From the NCBI GenBank assembly GCA_015075745.1, contig JABTTW010000001.1:930001-994000 (forward strand): a stretch of 64,000 bases of DNA, written 5' to 3'. Made by a program: the position numbers and the translations under genes. This stretch comes from Planctomycetia bacterium. Its GTDB lineage: Bacteria; Planctomycetota; Phycisphaerae; UBA1845; UTPLA1. The notes under the pieces were generated by a model. That model was not told the DNA's origin, did not search any database, and saw nothing but the letters and a program-made list of their open reading frames with translations. Shown piece by piece: positions 25,998-33,932 of the stretch; the first letter of the stretch is position 1; every line of letters begins with the position of its first letter.

Positions 25998-26720
25998 TCA
26001 ACCGTCTTTACCTCGCTGACTGGTTGGACCGTTGCCTCCGAGCATCTCCATCTGAACCTGCTGAATCTCAAGCAATCGCTGCCACTGATGCGCGACTAGC
26101 TGGTCGATTTTCGCGTGCAACTGGCGAATCTCCAGCTCGGCCTTCAGATTGATGCGATAGTCGTTCTCCGCCCGCAGCCGGTCCTTCTCCTCCTGCCGGT
26201 TCTGACTCATCATGATGATGGGCGCCTGCATCGCCGCCAGGCATGACAGCACCAGATTCAGCAGTATGTAGGGATACGGATCGAACGGTCGTGATAAGGC
26301 GGCGATCGAATTGATCGTGATCCACGCCATCAGGATGAATCCAAACGTGATGATAAACGTCCAGCTTCCCCCGAATTCCGCCAGCCGGTCCGACAAGCGC
26401 TCGCCTATCGTCCGTTGCCGATCGAACTGATCGTTCACGTTGCGGCTTAATATCGCCTCATCGTGCAGACTCTTGACGACCATATTCTCCAGATGCGTCA
26501 TCTCGCCGCGCTCATCCTCGAGCAGGTGCGACACATATTCCGCCCGATACCGATTCAGGTCCTCGAGGCAGATGTAACCGTCAGGCCCCCACTCGGGATG
26601 ATCCTTGCGAATCTCCGCTCCGATCGCTTCTCGAACAAAACCGGCCGGAACGATATGGCTCTTACTCTTCTCTTTGCCGCAAACCTGACACGTGAATCGA
26701 TGGGGGTGGGCGTGGTTCAT
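25998..26720 (-). CDS. DUF1003 membrane protein with N-terminal zinc knuckle
   Basis: A 240-residue protein. The N-terminus has a metal-binding-like HRFTCQVCGKEKSKSHI. The central DUF1003 core contains two membrane segments (WTFIITFGFILMAWITIN and PYILLNLVLSCLAAMQAPII), followed by the characteristic MMSQNRQEEKDRLRAENDY and a long C-terminal helix with coiled-coil potential (LKAELEIRQLHAKIDQLVAH). Function of the family is unknown. It is monocistronic and convergent with the DedA gene. Confidence 0.88.
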   Translation of the reverse strand: MNHAHPHRFTCQVCGKEKSKSHIVPAGFVREAIGAEIRKDHPEWGPDGYICLEDLNRYRAEYVSHLLEDERGEMTHLENMVVKSLHDEAILSRNVNDQFDRQRTIGERLSDRLAEFGGSWTFIITFGFILMAWITINSIAALSRPFDPYPYILLNLVLSCLAAMQAPIIMMSQNRQEEKDRLRAENDYRINLKAELEIRQLHAKIDQLVAHQWQRLLEIQQVQMEMLGGNGPTSQRGKDG

Positions 26721-26852
26721 GGGGTATCTCCAACGACGGCTCCACCACGTCGAATCAGAACATGATTACGCCGTCTTTGGAGAATGGTAATCAGGCGGAG
26801 TTCAAAACCAAAAGCCGGGACCTGTCCGGGCGAGACCTCGGGAGCCCGATCG

Positions 26853-27845
26853 CTATTGGCGATCCTCGAACCCCTTGGGATGCGATTTGTGCCATGCCCA
26901 TGCACTCGCCACGATGCTCTCAATATCAGTGTGCCGCGCGGACCAGCCGAGTTCCTGTTTGATCTTGCCGGCGTCCGCACAAAGCTCCGGCACGTCGCCC
27001 GGCCGCCGTGGTGATTCAATGACCGGAATCGCATGCCCCGTCACCGCACGCGCCGCTTCGACCACTTCCCGAACGCTCGATCCCGTTCCGGTGCCCGCGT
27101 TATACGCGCGAAACGCGCCCGGCTTCGCCGTCTCAATCGCCCGCAGGTGCGCCGCCGCCAGATCATCGACATGCACATAGTCGCGCACACACGTCCCGTC
27201 CGGCGTCGGATAATCCGTCCCGAAGATCATCACATGCTCGCGCTGCCCCAGCGCCACCTTCAGCACATTGGGAATCAGATGCGTCTCCGGATCGTGGTCC
27301 TCGCCGATTGTCGCGTCCGGTGCCGCGCCTGCGGCATTGAAATAGCGCAGCGCCACGCAGCCCAACCCCCACGCCGCCGCCGAGTCCGCCATCGCCCACT
27401 CAACCGCCAGCTTCACCCGCGCATACGGGCTCTGCGGGTTCTGCGGCGTGTCCTCGTTGATCGGCATCTTCTCCGGCGTGCCGTAAGTCGCGCACGTCGA
27501 ACTGAACACCATGCGCTTCACACCATGCCGCTCCATCGCCATGAACAGGCGGACCGAGTTGCCCACATTGTTGTGATAGAATTTCAGCGGACTCACCACC
27601 GACTCGCCGACCTCGATAAACGCCGCGAAGTGAAGCACCGCGTCAAATCGCAACTGGCCGAAGAGGTCATCCAGCAAAATCGAATCTTCCAGATCGCCGA
27701 CGACCAGCCGCGCCCCGGGGCAGACCGCCGCGGCATGGCCCGCCGAAAGATTGTCGAAAACCACCACCTCATGACCCGCATCAACGAGGGTCCGGACGGT
27801 ATGACTCCCCACGTATCCCGCGCCGCCGGCGACAAACAATTTCAT
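26853..27845 (-). CDS. galE: UDP-glucose 4-epimerase
   Basis: A 330-residue short-chain dehydrogenase-type sugar epimerase of normal length. NAD-binding GGAGYVGSH lies at the N-terminus. The catalytic triad is in STCATYG (Ser/Thr) and SPYARVK (Tyr-x-x-x-Lys), and the C-terminal substrate region includes RDYVHVDDLAAAHL and NAGTGTGSSVREVV. It interconverts UDP-glucose and UDP-galactose for surface glycans. ATG 27845 is chosen because GGGAGG lies 8-13 nt before it; ATG 27860 is in frame but has no such site. A TATACT box upstream could be the -10 element. Confidence 0.92.
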   Translation of the reverse strand: MKLFVAGGAGYVGSHTVRTLVDAGHEVVVFDNLSAGHAAAVCPGARLVVGDLEDSILLDDLFGQLRFDAVLHFAAFIEVGESVVSPLKFYHNNVGNSVRLFMAMERHGVKRMVFSSTCATYGTPEKMPINEDTPQNPQSPYARVKLAVEWAMADSAAAWGLGCVALRYFNAAGAAPDATIGEDHDPETHLIPNVLKVALGQREHVMIFGTDYPTPDGTCVRDYVHVDDLAAAHLRAIETAKPGAFRAYNAGTGTGSSVREVVEAARAVTGHAIPVIESPRRPGDVPELCADAGKIKQELGWSARHTDIESIVASAWAWHKSHPKGFEDRQ

Positions 27846-28004
27846 CAACTCGCCTCCCATGGCCAGTATAAAGCGTTCAGGCTCACGGACTTATGATGCC
27901 GCTCCCACCCAAGCCGTCCTTGCCGGGGCGATTATCCGTCCCCCGACCGGTCACCGCAATCCACTTACCGGTATTGAACCCTCCCACAGAATGCCGAAAG
28001 ACCT

Positions 28005-28010
28005 TATAGT
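28005..28010 (+). promoter_or_regulatory. Candidate -10 box of the small hydrophobic gene
   Basis: TATAGT about 95 nt upstream of the GTG at 28106. No well-placed -35 box is visible (TTGAAC at 27974 is too far). It is listed because it would give the small gene its own transcript ending at the terminator at 28291. Confidence 0.3.
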
Positions 28011-28105
28011 TGCCTTACTCGACGGCTTGGTCGGTCTTCCTTGTTGAGCGCGGGCTCACGTACACGATCAGGTCCCCGACCGGCGATTTTGGGAGGTACG
28101 CACAA

Positions 28106-28252
28106 GTGATCACTCTCTGCACTTTCTTGACCCCGTTCTTTGACACGATCCAGCAGATTGTCAACATCGCCTGGTTCCCGCTCACGTTCCTCGGTTCGCC
28201 GACCCCCGCGGTCAACACGTTGATCGGCGGTTTCCTCGGCTGCTCGGCCTGA
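28106..28252 (+). CDS. Putative 48-residue hydrophobic small protein
   Basis: A short frame beginning at GTG 28106, preceded by GGGAGG at a 9-nt spacing and followed, 38 nt after its stop, by a very strong terminator hairpin. The product would be highly hydrophobic (FLTPFFDTIQQIVNIAWFPL) and end with GGFLGCSA. The frame is open upstream to 28010, but without a ribosome-binding site there. Signal-independent insertion into the membrane or a toxin-like role are both possible. Support comes from the ribosome-binding site and terminator, not from homology. Confidence 0.5.
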   Translation: MITLCTFLTPFFDTIQQIVNIAWFPLTFLGSPTPAVNTLIGGFLGCSA

Positions 28253-28290
28253 CAACGCCGAAACCAGGCAACCAGTTACAGCTAGATGAT

Positions 28291-28335
28291 CACACGCCGG
28301 CGGCTCCGACTCCCGCGAGCCGACCGGCGTGTTTA
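28291..28335 (+). terminator. Strong hairpin terminator
   Basis: ACACGCCGG (28291-28299) pairs with CCGGCGTGT (28323-28331), and CGGCTC (28300-28305) with GAGCCG (28316-28321), leaving one bulged A. This makes a 15-bp stem followed by a short T-rich run. It lies between the small hydrophobic frame and STT3. Confidence 0.75.
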
Positions 28336-28415
28336 CGTCTCAGCCGTCCGACTCGTTCGAATAATGAGCTGATTTCAAGCTGGATTCTCCGCTGGACGCG
28401 TGCGCCGTCTGTGAC

Positions 28416-30737
28416 ATGATAGATGACGTGCCACGCGATCAAGAGGACATAGCGCCCGCGATTCCCACCAGACTAATTCGTAATCGCCTGACATGGGCCG
28501 TCGCCCTCGTCGTCACCTGTGTCGCGTGTTTCCTGTTAAGGACACAGGCCCTTCATCAATTCATCTTCCCCGCCGAAGGCGTCGTCAACCTCCAGGACAA
28601 CGATCCCTGGTATCACCTCCGCCTGCTCGAACACCAGATCCCCAACTTCCCCCATCGCCTCGGCCACGATCCTTTCCTCATCCATCCCGGCGGCAGCGGC
28701 GTGCCGGTCGGGCCGTTCTTCGACTTGTCGCTTGCCGCCGCAATCAGGCTCTTCGCCGGCGCTTCCCCGTCGCAGCACACCATCGAAACCGCCGCGGCCT
28801 ATTATCCCCCAATCCTCGCCGTGCTCGTCTGCATCGTGACGTTCTTCGCCGGCGCAGTCATTTTCAATCGCTGGGCCGGGCTCATCGCCGCCGCCACGAT
28901 CGCCGTCATCCCGGGCCCCTTCTTCATCCGATCAGCGCTCGGCTTCTATGACCATCACGTCATGGAAGTCCTGCTCAGCACTTTGGTACTACTGCTCCTG
29001 GTGATCGCCCTCAGATCGACGAACGCCCCGAAACCGTCGCCATCCAGGGTCATAACCATCGCACTCGCCGCCGGGCTCGCGCTCGGCTGTTACCTCATCA
29101 CCTGGATCGGCGGTAGCTTCCTGCTGCTCATCCTGATCGCATGGTGCGTCGTCCAGCACGGCCGCGATCACCTCGCAGGGCGCAGCGTCATGCGCCTCGC
29201 GCGCATCATGGGCCCGGCCTTCGCGATGGCCCTTGCCATCGTCTATCCATTCCGAAACGTCTCAATGGCCCGTCTGCAAATCATCGGCCTCGTCGCAGGG
29301 CTTGGACTGGTCATCGTTCTCGCCGCTTTGTCCGCGTTACTTGTGCGGCAAAAAATTCGACGCCTGTATTATCCGCTGACGATCGCTGCGTTGGCGATCA
29401 TGGCCATACTCGTCGCACGTCTCGCCAGTCCCGAGTTCTTCATGCGCGTTGTTTCGGAATTCGGCAGATTCGCCCCCGACGAGACGGTCTCTACCATCAC
29501 CGAAGCCCGGCCGATCATCTTCGACCTCCACGGCCTCACCCTCAAGCCGCTCTGGGAGATGTTCACCACGACCTTTCCCATCGCCCTGATCGTCTTGGGC
29601 GTGCTCACCTGGCGATTCATGCGCGGCCAGGACGCTCGTCACACTCTGCTGCTCATCTGGAGCGCAATCGTCCTTCTCGCCATGTTCGGCCAATCGCGCT
29701 TCGCATACTACGCCGCTCCCATCGTCGCACTGCTCGTCGGGCATTTCTGCCAGGGCATGATCGCGTGGTGCTGGCGATTTAAGCACGACGCTGACGCCAA
29801 GCGCCCGTCCCCGCCCGGCGTTGCGAGATGGTCCGCCACCGCGCTTGTCGCGACGGTGCTGCTGGCCGCCGCTTTCATTCCCGGCCTGTATCAACTCCCC
29901 AAGGCTTACTCCTACTACGACGGCCCTTCGCCCGACTGGCGCGACGTGCTCACCTGGCTGCGCGACAACTCGCCCCAGCCCTACGGCGACGGCGCCTACG
30001 TTCGGCCATGCCCATCGGCGAACGAATTCGAACGCAATTTCGACGCGACGTCCGCCTACGGCGTCATGAGCTGGTGGGATTACGGCTACTGGATCAACGC
30101 CATCGCCCGGCGCATCCCCAACAGTAATCCGACACAGGCCGGCGCAGCCGACTCGGCGAGATTCTTCCTCGCCCAGGACGAACAAACCGCCTGCGATATC
30201 CTCGACCGCCTTGGCGCACGCTACGTCATCATGGACTGGCTCTTACCTCGCTGGGCGCCGCCCGGCGGCGGCAAGGTCTCCGGCAAGTTTGCTGCGATGC
30301 CCCTTTGGATCGGCGAATCGCTTGCCCCGTACTACGAGCGCGTCATCATGACCGAGCCAAACGGTCGGCGCGTCACCCGTTTCATTTACTACCCTGCATA
30401 TTACCAATCGATGTGCGCCCGGCTCTTCGTCTTCTCCGGCCTGCGCATCGCCGGACCCAAGGAGCCGACCGTATACCTGCTCGGACCGCGTGGCTCGGAC
30501 GGCCTAAGAGCGGTCCTCGGCAAGCAGATCTTCCGTCGAGTGGATGAGGCGCTCGCATTCGTTGACGCCGCGACCGACGGCAGCCGCGTCCTCGCCGGAG
30601 ACAGCCCCTACATCCCTTGCGTTCCCCTTGAGCCGCTGACGAGATTTCGCCTCCTCCACCAGTCCCCGACCATCGTCGCCACCATTGCCCGCCGGCCCAT
30701 CGCCCAGGTCCGCCTTTTCGAATATCTGCCAAACTAA
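28416..30737 (+). CDS. STT3/AglB-like oligosaccharyltransferase
   Basis: A 773-residue GT66-type protein with about a dozen N-terminal membrane segments and a periplasmic C-terminal domain. Family landmarks: DNDPWYHLRLLEH, with an Asp-rich first loop as in STT3, the short conserved GFYDHHVMEVL, and the signature MSWWDYGYWI (WWDYG acceptor-binding motif) near residue 551. STT3 transfers lipid-linked glycan to asparagine of secreted proteins. No flippase or glycosyltransferases for a lipid-linked oligosaccharide are directly adjacent; galE lies just upstream on the opposite strand. In bacteria such enzymes are known from epsilonproteobacteria (PglB), some deltaproteobacteria and planctomycetes. 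The start at ATG 28416 has no clear ribosome-binding site. Confidence 0.85.
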   Translation: MIDDVPRDQEDIAPAIPTRLIRNRLTWAVALVVTCVACFLLRTQALHQFIFPAEGVVNLQDNDPWYHLRLLEHQIPNFPHRLGHDPFLIHPGGSGVPVGPFFDLSLAAAIRLFAGASPSQHTIETAAAYYPPILAVLVCIVTFFAGAVIFNRWAGLIAAATIAVIPGPFFIRSALGFYDHHVMEVLLSTLVLLLLVIALRSTNAPKPSPSRVITIALAAGLALGCYLITWIGGSFLLLILIAWCVVQHGRDHLAGRSVMRLARIMGPAFAMALAIVYPFRNVSMARLQIIGLVAGLGLVIVLAALSALLVRQKIRRLYYPLTIAALAIMAILVARLASPEFFMRVVSEFGRFAPDETVSTITEARPIIFDLHGLTLKPLWEMFTTTFPIALIVLGVLTWRFMRGQDARHTLLLIWSAIVLLAMFGQSRFAYYAAPIVALLVGHFCQGMIAWCWRFKHDADAKRPSPPGVARWSATALVATVLLAAAFIPGLYQLPKAYSYYDGPSPDWRDVLTWLRDNSPQPYGDGAYVRPCPSANEFERNFDATSAYGVMSWWDYGYWINAIARRIPNSNPTQAGAADSARFFLAQDEQTACDILDRLGARYVIMDWLLPRWAPPGGGKVSGKFAAMPLWIGESLAPYYERVIMTEPNGRRVTRFIYYPAYYQSMCARLFVFSGLRIAGPKEPTVYLLGPRGSDGLRAVLGKQIFRRVDEALAFVDAATDGSRVLAGDSPYIPCVPLEPLTRFRLLHQSPTIVATIARRPIAQVRLFEYLPN

Positions 30738-30849
30738 CAGCACCAGCCGACCTCCGTCCCAGCCGACGGGTAGAAGCGCCGCCCCCGTTTATAGTGGCCG
30801 CGCCCCCCGCGTAAGCTACACTTTTAATATAGAAAAGGAGCGATAACGC

Positions 30850-31344
30850 TTGTCTTCCGAGCCATCACCAGCAACTGAATCCACCGGCGTCGAAGTATGT
30901 GCCGCCTGTGGCGCCGCGCTTCGCCAGGCCGCTCGCTACTGTCCAAACTGCGGGCAGCAGGCGGCCGATAATTCGAAGTCGCCGCAGGCCCCGCGCGGCC
31001 CGGTTCATCCGAACCCGCTCCGCCCGCCGCCGGAAATGAGCCCCGTGGCGGCAGCCATGGACGTGTTTTATCAGTTCGATTCCGCATGGGGCGGCTCGCG
31101 CCTCGGCAGCGAATCGCTTTCTCTCAGCGTTCTATCCTGCGGCCATTCTTTAGAGGCCGTAGTGCTCGAGATATCGGGAGTCGGCGGCCGCGATCAGGCG
31201 CCCTTCCGCATTCGTCGGGAAATCGAACGGCTGCCGCGCGGCGACAAGGTCCGCGTCGAAGTGCCGTCTTACGAGCTACCGGACGAACCGCGAAAGCTAA
31301 GCGTCACCCTCGTCTCGGCCGATGTGAGCAGGAACACTGCATAG
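30850..31344 (+). CDS. Zinc-ribbon protein upstream of SPFH gene
   Basis: A 164-residue protein starting at TTG 30850, with AAAAGGAG 10 nt upstream. The N-terminus holds a zinc ribbon CAACGAALRQAARYCPNCG. The remaining 100 residues form a predicted beta-rich domain (VLEISGVGGRDQAPFRIRRE, then VRVEVPSYELPDEPRKLSV) that I cannot assign. It ends 34 nt before the SPFH-domain gene, so the two are likely one transcript. An AT-rich TTTTAATATAG at 30821-30831 may be the promoter's -10 region. Confidence 0.72.
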   Translation: MSSEPSPATESTGVEVCAACGAALRQAARYCPNCGQQAADNSKSPQAPRGPVHPNPLRPPPEMSPVAAAMDVFYQFDSAWGGSRLGSESLSLSVLSCGHSLEAVVLEISGVGGRDQAPFRIRREIERLPRGDKVRVEVPSYELPDEPRKLSVTLVSADVSRNTA

Positions 31345-31378
31345 GTACGCCGTGCTGACGGCAGAAAGGTAGGCGGTC

Positions 31379-32353
31379 ATGGCCCCCCTCATCATCTTCG
31401 GTGTCGGTATCTTCTTCGTCCTGATGATGCTGGCCAGCGGTTTCTTCACCGTGGAGCAGCAGACCAAGTCCATCGTCGAGCGATTCGGGAAGTTCCACAG
31501 AGTCGCTCACCCGGGCCTCAACTTCAAAGTCCCGCTGATCGACAAGGTCGCCGGCCGCATCACCCACCGCGTGCGCGAGCTGGAGGTGAAGATCGAGAGC
31601 AAGACCAAGGACGACGTCTTCGTCGATCTGCTCATCGCCGTGCAGTTCTTCGTACAGGAGAATGACGAGGCGGTCGTCGCCGCTCATTACAAACTGATGA
31701 ACCCCGATCGGCAGATCTCGTCATACGTGTTCGACACGGTCCGCGCCCTGGTGCCGGAGATGCCGGTCGACAACGTCTTCGCCGAAAAAGAGAAAATCGC
31801 CCTCGCCGTTAAGGAGCGGCTCGAGCATGTCATGCAGAACTTCGGCTACACCATGCTGCAGAGCCTGGTGAATGACATCCAGCCCGACCAGGCGGTCAAG
31901 CTTGCCATGAATCAGGTCAACGCCACTGCCCGGCTGCGCGAGGCCGCCAAGAACGAGGCCGAAGCCAAGAAAATCCGCGTCATCGCCGAGGCCGAAGCCG
32001 AAGCCCGCGCCAAGGAGTTGCAGGGTGTCGGTATCGCCCGGCAGCGACTCGCCATTGCCCGCGGTCTGAAAGAGTCGGTCGATGCCTGTGCTGAGGCCGG
32101 CATCTCGCCCGAGGAAGCAACCAAGATGGTCCTCCTCACCCAGCACTATGACACCGTCTCGTCGGTCGGCGCCCGCAGCAAGGCCACGATCATGATGATC
32201 CCCTACACCCCCGACGGCATGAGCCAGGTCGGTGATCAAATCACCCAGGCCCTGCTGACCACCCACGAGTCGAATCAGCCGGTCGATCGGCATAACGACA
32301 AGAACGGAGGCAGCCCGAAGTCGCCGCAATTGCCGCAGCCCCGGCACGCATAG
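31379..32353 (+). CDS. SPFH/stomatin-family membrane scaffold protein
   Basis: A 324-residue protein with an N-terminal hydrophobic anchor (about 3-22) and a full SPFH/Band 7 domain: QQTKSIVERFGKFHRVAHPG, LNFKVPLID, TKDDVFVDLLIAVQFFV and LVPEMPVDNVFAEKE. A coiled-coil region follows (EAAKNEAEAKKIRVIAEAEA), the typical oligomerisation part. Such proteins assemble at membranes as scaffolds and often modulate proteases. The final 35 residues are polar. A terminator follows. AGAAAGGTAGGCGGTC precedes the ATG and provides an AGG ribosome-binding site. Confidence 0.9.
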   Translation: MAPLIIFGVGIFFVLMMLASGFFTVEQQTKSIVERFGKFHRVAHPGLNFKVPLIDKVAGRITHRVRELEVKIESKTKDDVFVDLLIAVQFFVQENDEAVVAAHYKLMNPDRQISSYVFDTVRALVPEMPVDNVFAEKEKIALAVKERLEHVMQNFGYTMLQSLVNDIQPDQAVKLAMNQVNATARLREAAKNEAEAKKIRVIAEAEAEARAKELQGVGIARQRLAIARGLKESVDACAEAGISPEEATKMVLLTQHYDTVSSVGARSKATIMMIPYTPDGMSQVGDQITQALLTTHESNQPVDRHNDKNGGSPKSPQLPQPRHA

Positions 32354-32419
32354 GCCTCCGTCGCGGCATAGGGAAAGTAGTTCCCCGCCATCGACCAACA
32401 AATAACAAGACCCACAGCA

Positions 32420-32458
32420 AACGCCCGACGCGATCACTCGCGCCGGGCGTTTCACTTT
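32420..32458 (+). terminator. Rho-independent-type terminator after SPFH gene
   Basis: AACGCCCG (32420-32427) pairs with CGGGCGTT (32444-32451); CGCG (32429-32432) pairs with CGCG (32439-32442) inside. TTCACTTTCC follows. Confidence 0.8.
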
Positions 32459-32533
32459 CCTGACGAATTGAATCACTTCCGAGGCTTAATCAACGCGATT
32501 TCAGCCCGCGTATGTCCACGGCCGACGATTCGC

Positions 32534-32550
32534 TACAATCCCCGCCCATG
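32534..32550 (+). promoter_or_regulatory. Candidate leaderless promoter of symporter 1
   Basis: CGCTACAAT has its hexamer TACAAT at 32534-32539, ending 8 nt before the ATG at 32548; no ribosome-binding site is present. The similar CGCTATAAT occurs before lysA. Confidence 0.5.
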
Positions 32551-33825
32551 CGCCGCCTCCGGCTCCACCACTACATCATCTTCGCCATGCTCCTCGGCGC
32601 CGGCGTCGGCCTGCCGCTTAACTATCTCGCCGAAAAAGGCCGCGTGCCCGTCGAGTGGCCTCGCAACATCGCCTTCTACGGTAAGAGCGTCGGCGATCTC
32701 TTCATCCGCCTCCTCTCCATGACCATCGTCCCACTGATCGTCACGTCAATGGTCTCCGGCGTCTCCGGCACCGGAAGTCTCAAGGGCCTCGGTCGCATCG
32801 GCGCCCGCACCCTCGCCTACTTCATGGGCACGACGGTCCTCGCCATTATCCTGAGCCTCATCTTGTTCAACACCATCCGTCCCGGCGTCGGCGCAGACTT
32901 GGACGCCCTCCGATCGGGTGCCGAGACAGTAACACCGCCCGCGATCGACACCTCCGGCGGTGTCGGCAATGCCGTGTGGAACCTCCTCCTGAACATCATC
33001 CCCACCAATCCATTCGCCGTCATGGCCGATCCCACCAATCGCTCCATCCTCGGCGTCATCTTCTTCTCGCTGCTCTTCGGCATCTTCATCACCGTCGTCG
33101 GCGGCGAGGCCGGGCAATTGCTCTCGCGCGTTTTCTCCGCTGCCTTCGAAGTCATGATGAAGCTCACCATGGCCGTCATCTGGACCGCCCCCGTCGGCGT
33201 CTGCGGGTTCATGCTCTACGCATCCGCCGGACGAGGCCTGGCCGTCTTCGTGCCCCTGGGCTGGTGGGTATTCACCGTCTTCATCGGCCTCTTCATACAC
33301 ACGGTCATCTTCCTGCCGATTTGCGTGTGGCTTTTCGCCCGTCGAAGTCCCTGGGAGTTCTTCAAAGCCTGCCAGCCCGCCATCCTGATGGCCTTCAGCA
33401 CCTCCAGCAGCAATGCCACTCTTCCCGTCACCATGACCAGCATCGAACAGCGCGCCGGCATCTCCAACCGAATCAGCTCTTTCGTCCTTCCCCTCGGCGC
33501 GACCATCAACATGAACGGAACCGCCCTCTACGAAACCGCCGCAGCCCTCTTCATCGCCCAGGCATACGGCATCCATCTCTCCCTCATCGATCAGGCCGTC
33601 GTCGCCCTGACCGCGCTTCTCGCCGCCGTCGGCTCGGCCGGCATCCCCCACGCCGGCATCGTTATGATGGCCGTCGTCTTCGGCGCCGTCGGCCTCCCAC
33701 TCGACGGCATCGGACTTATCCTCGCGGTCGATCGCGTCCTCGACATGTGTCGGACCGTCACCAACGTCTGGGGCGACATGACCGCCTGCGCCGTCGTCGC
33801 CCGATACGAGTCCGACCCCATTTAG
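32548..33825 (+). CDS. Dicarboxylate/amino acid:cation symporter (DAACS), copy 1
   Basis: A 425-residue transporter of the GltP/GltT family. The hairpin-1 serine-rich motif is AFSTSSSNATLPVTM, the conserved metal/substrate motif is LPLGATINMNGTAL (NMNGT), and hairpin 2 is AAVGSAGIPHAGIVM. It cotransports a dicarboxylate or acidic/neutral amino acid with Na+ or H+. ATG 32548 is chosen because the upstream TACAAT fits a leaderless promoter and because homologs start near the first helix (HHYIIFAMLLGAGVGLPLN). An in-frame ATG at 32512 would add 12 residues. A paralog follows directly. Confidence 0.92.
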   Translation: MRRLRLHHYIIFAMLLGAGVGLPLNYLAEKGRVPVEWPRNIAFYGKSVGDLFIRLLSMTIVPLIVTSMVSGVSGTGSLKGLGRIGARTLAYFMGTTVLAIILSLILFNTIRPGVGADLDALRSGAETVTPPAIDTSGGVGNAVWNLLLNIIPTNPFAVMADPTNRSILGVIFFSLLFGIFITVVGGEAGQLLSRVFSAAFEVMMKLTMAVIWTAPVGVCGFMLYASAGRGLAVFVPLGWWVFTVFIGLFIHTVIFLPICVWLFARRSPWEFFKACQPAILMAFSTSSSNATLPVTMTSIEQRAGISNRISSFVLPLGATINMNGTALYETAAALFIAQAYGIHLSLIDQAVVALTALLAAVGSAGIPHAGIVMMAVVFGAVGLPLDGIGLILAVDRVLDMCRTVTNVWGDMTACAVVARYESDPI

Positions 33826-33876
33826 CCGCCTGGCTCCCCCGCCGCTCACGCGCAACACAATTCACTCACCAATAAT

Positions 33877-33901
33877 GGCCCCACTTTTACCTGGGGCCTC
33901 T
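33877..33901 (+). terminator. Hairpin between the two symporter genes
   Basis: GGCCCCA (33877-33883) pairs with TGGGGCC (33892-33898) around an 8-nt loop, followed by TCTTC. It makes independent transcription of the second symporter likely. Confidence 0.7.
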
Positions 33902-33914
33902 TCGACTTTCCCGT

Positions 33915-33932
33915 TAATATGCCGTCTTCATG
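33915..33932 (+). promoter_or_regulatory. Candidate leaderless promoter of symporter 2
   Basis: TAATAT at 33915-33920 ends 9 nt before the ATG at 33930, with no ribosome-binding site and no clear -35 box. Confidence 0.4.

Noticed and set aside
27033..27896. Plus-strand frame across galE
   Set aside because: It is antisense to a complete galE and has no family features.
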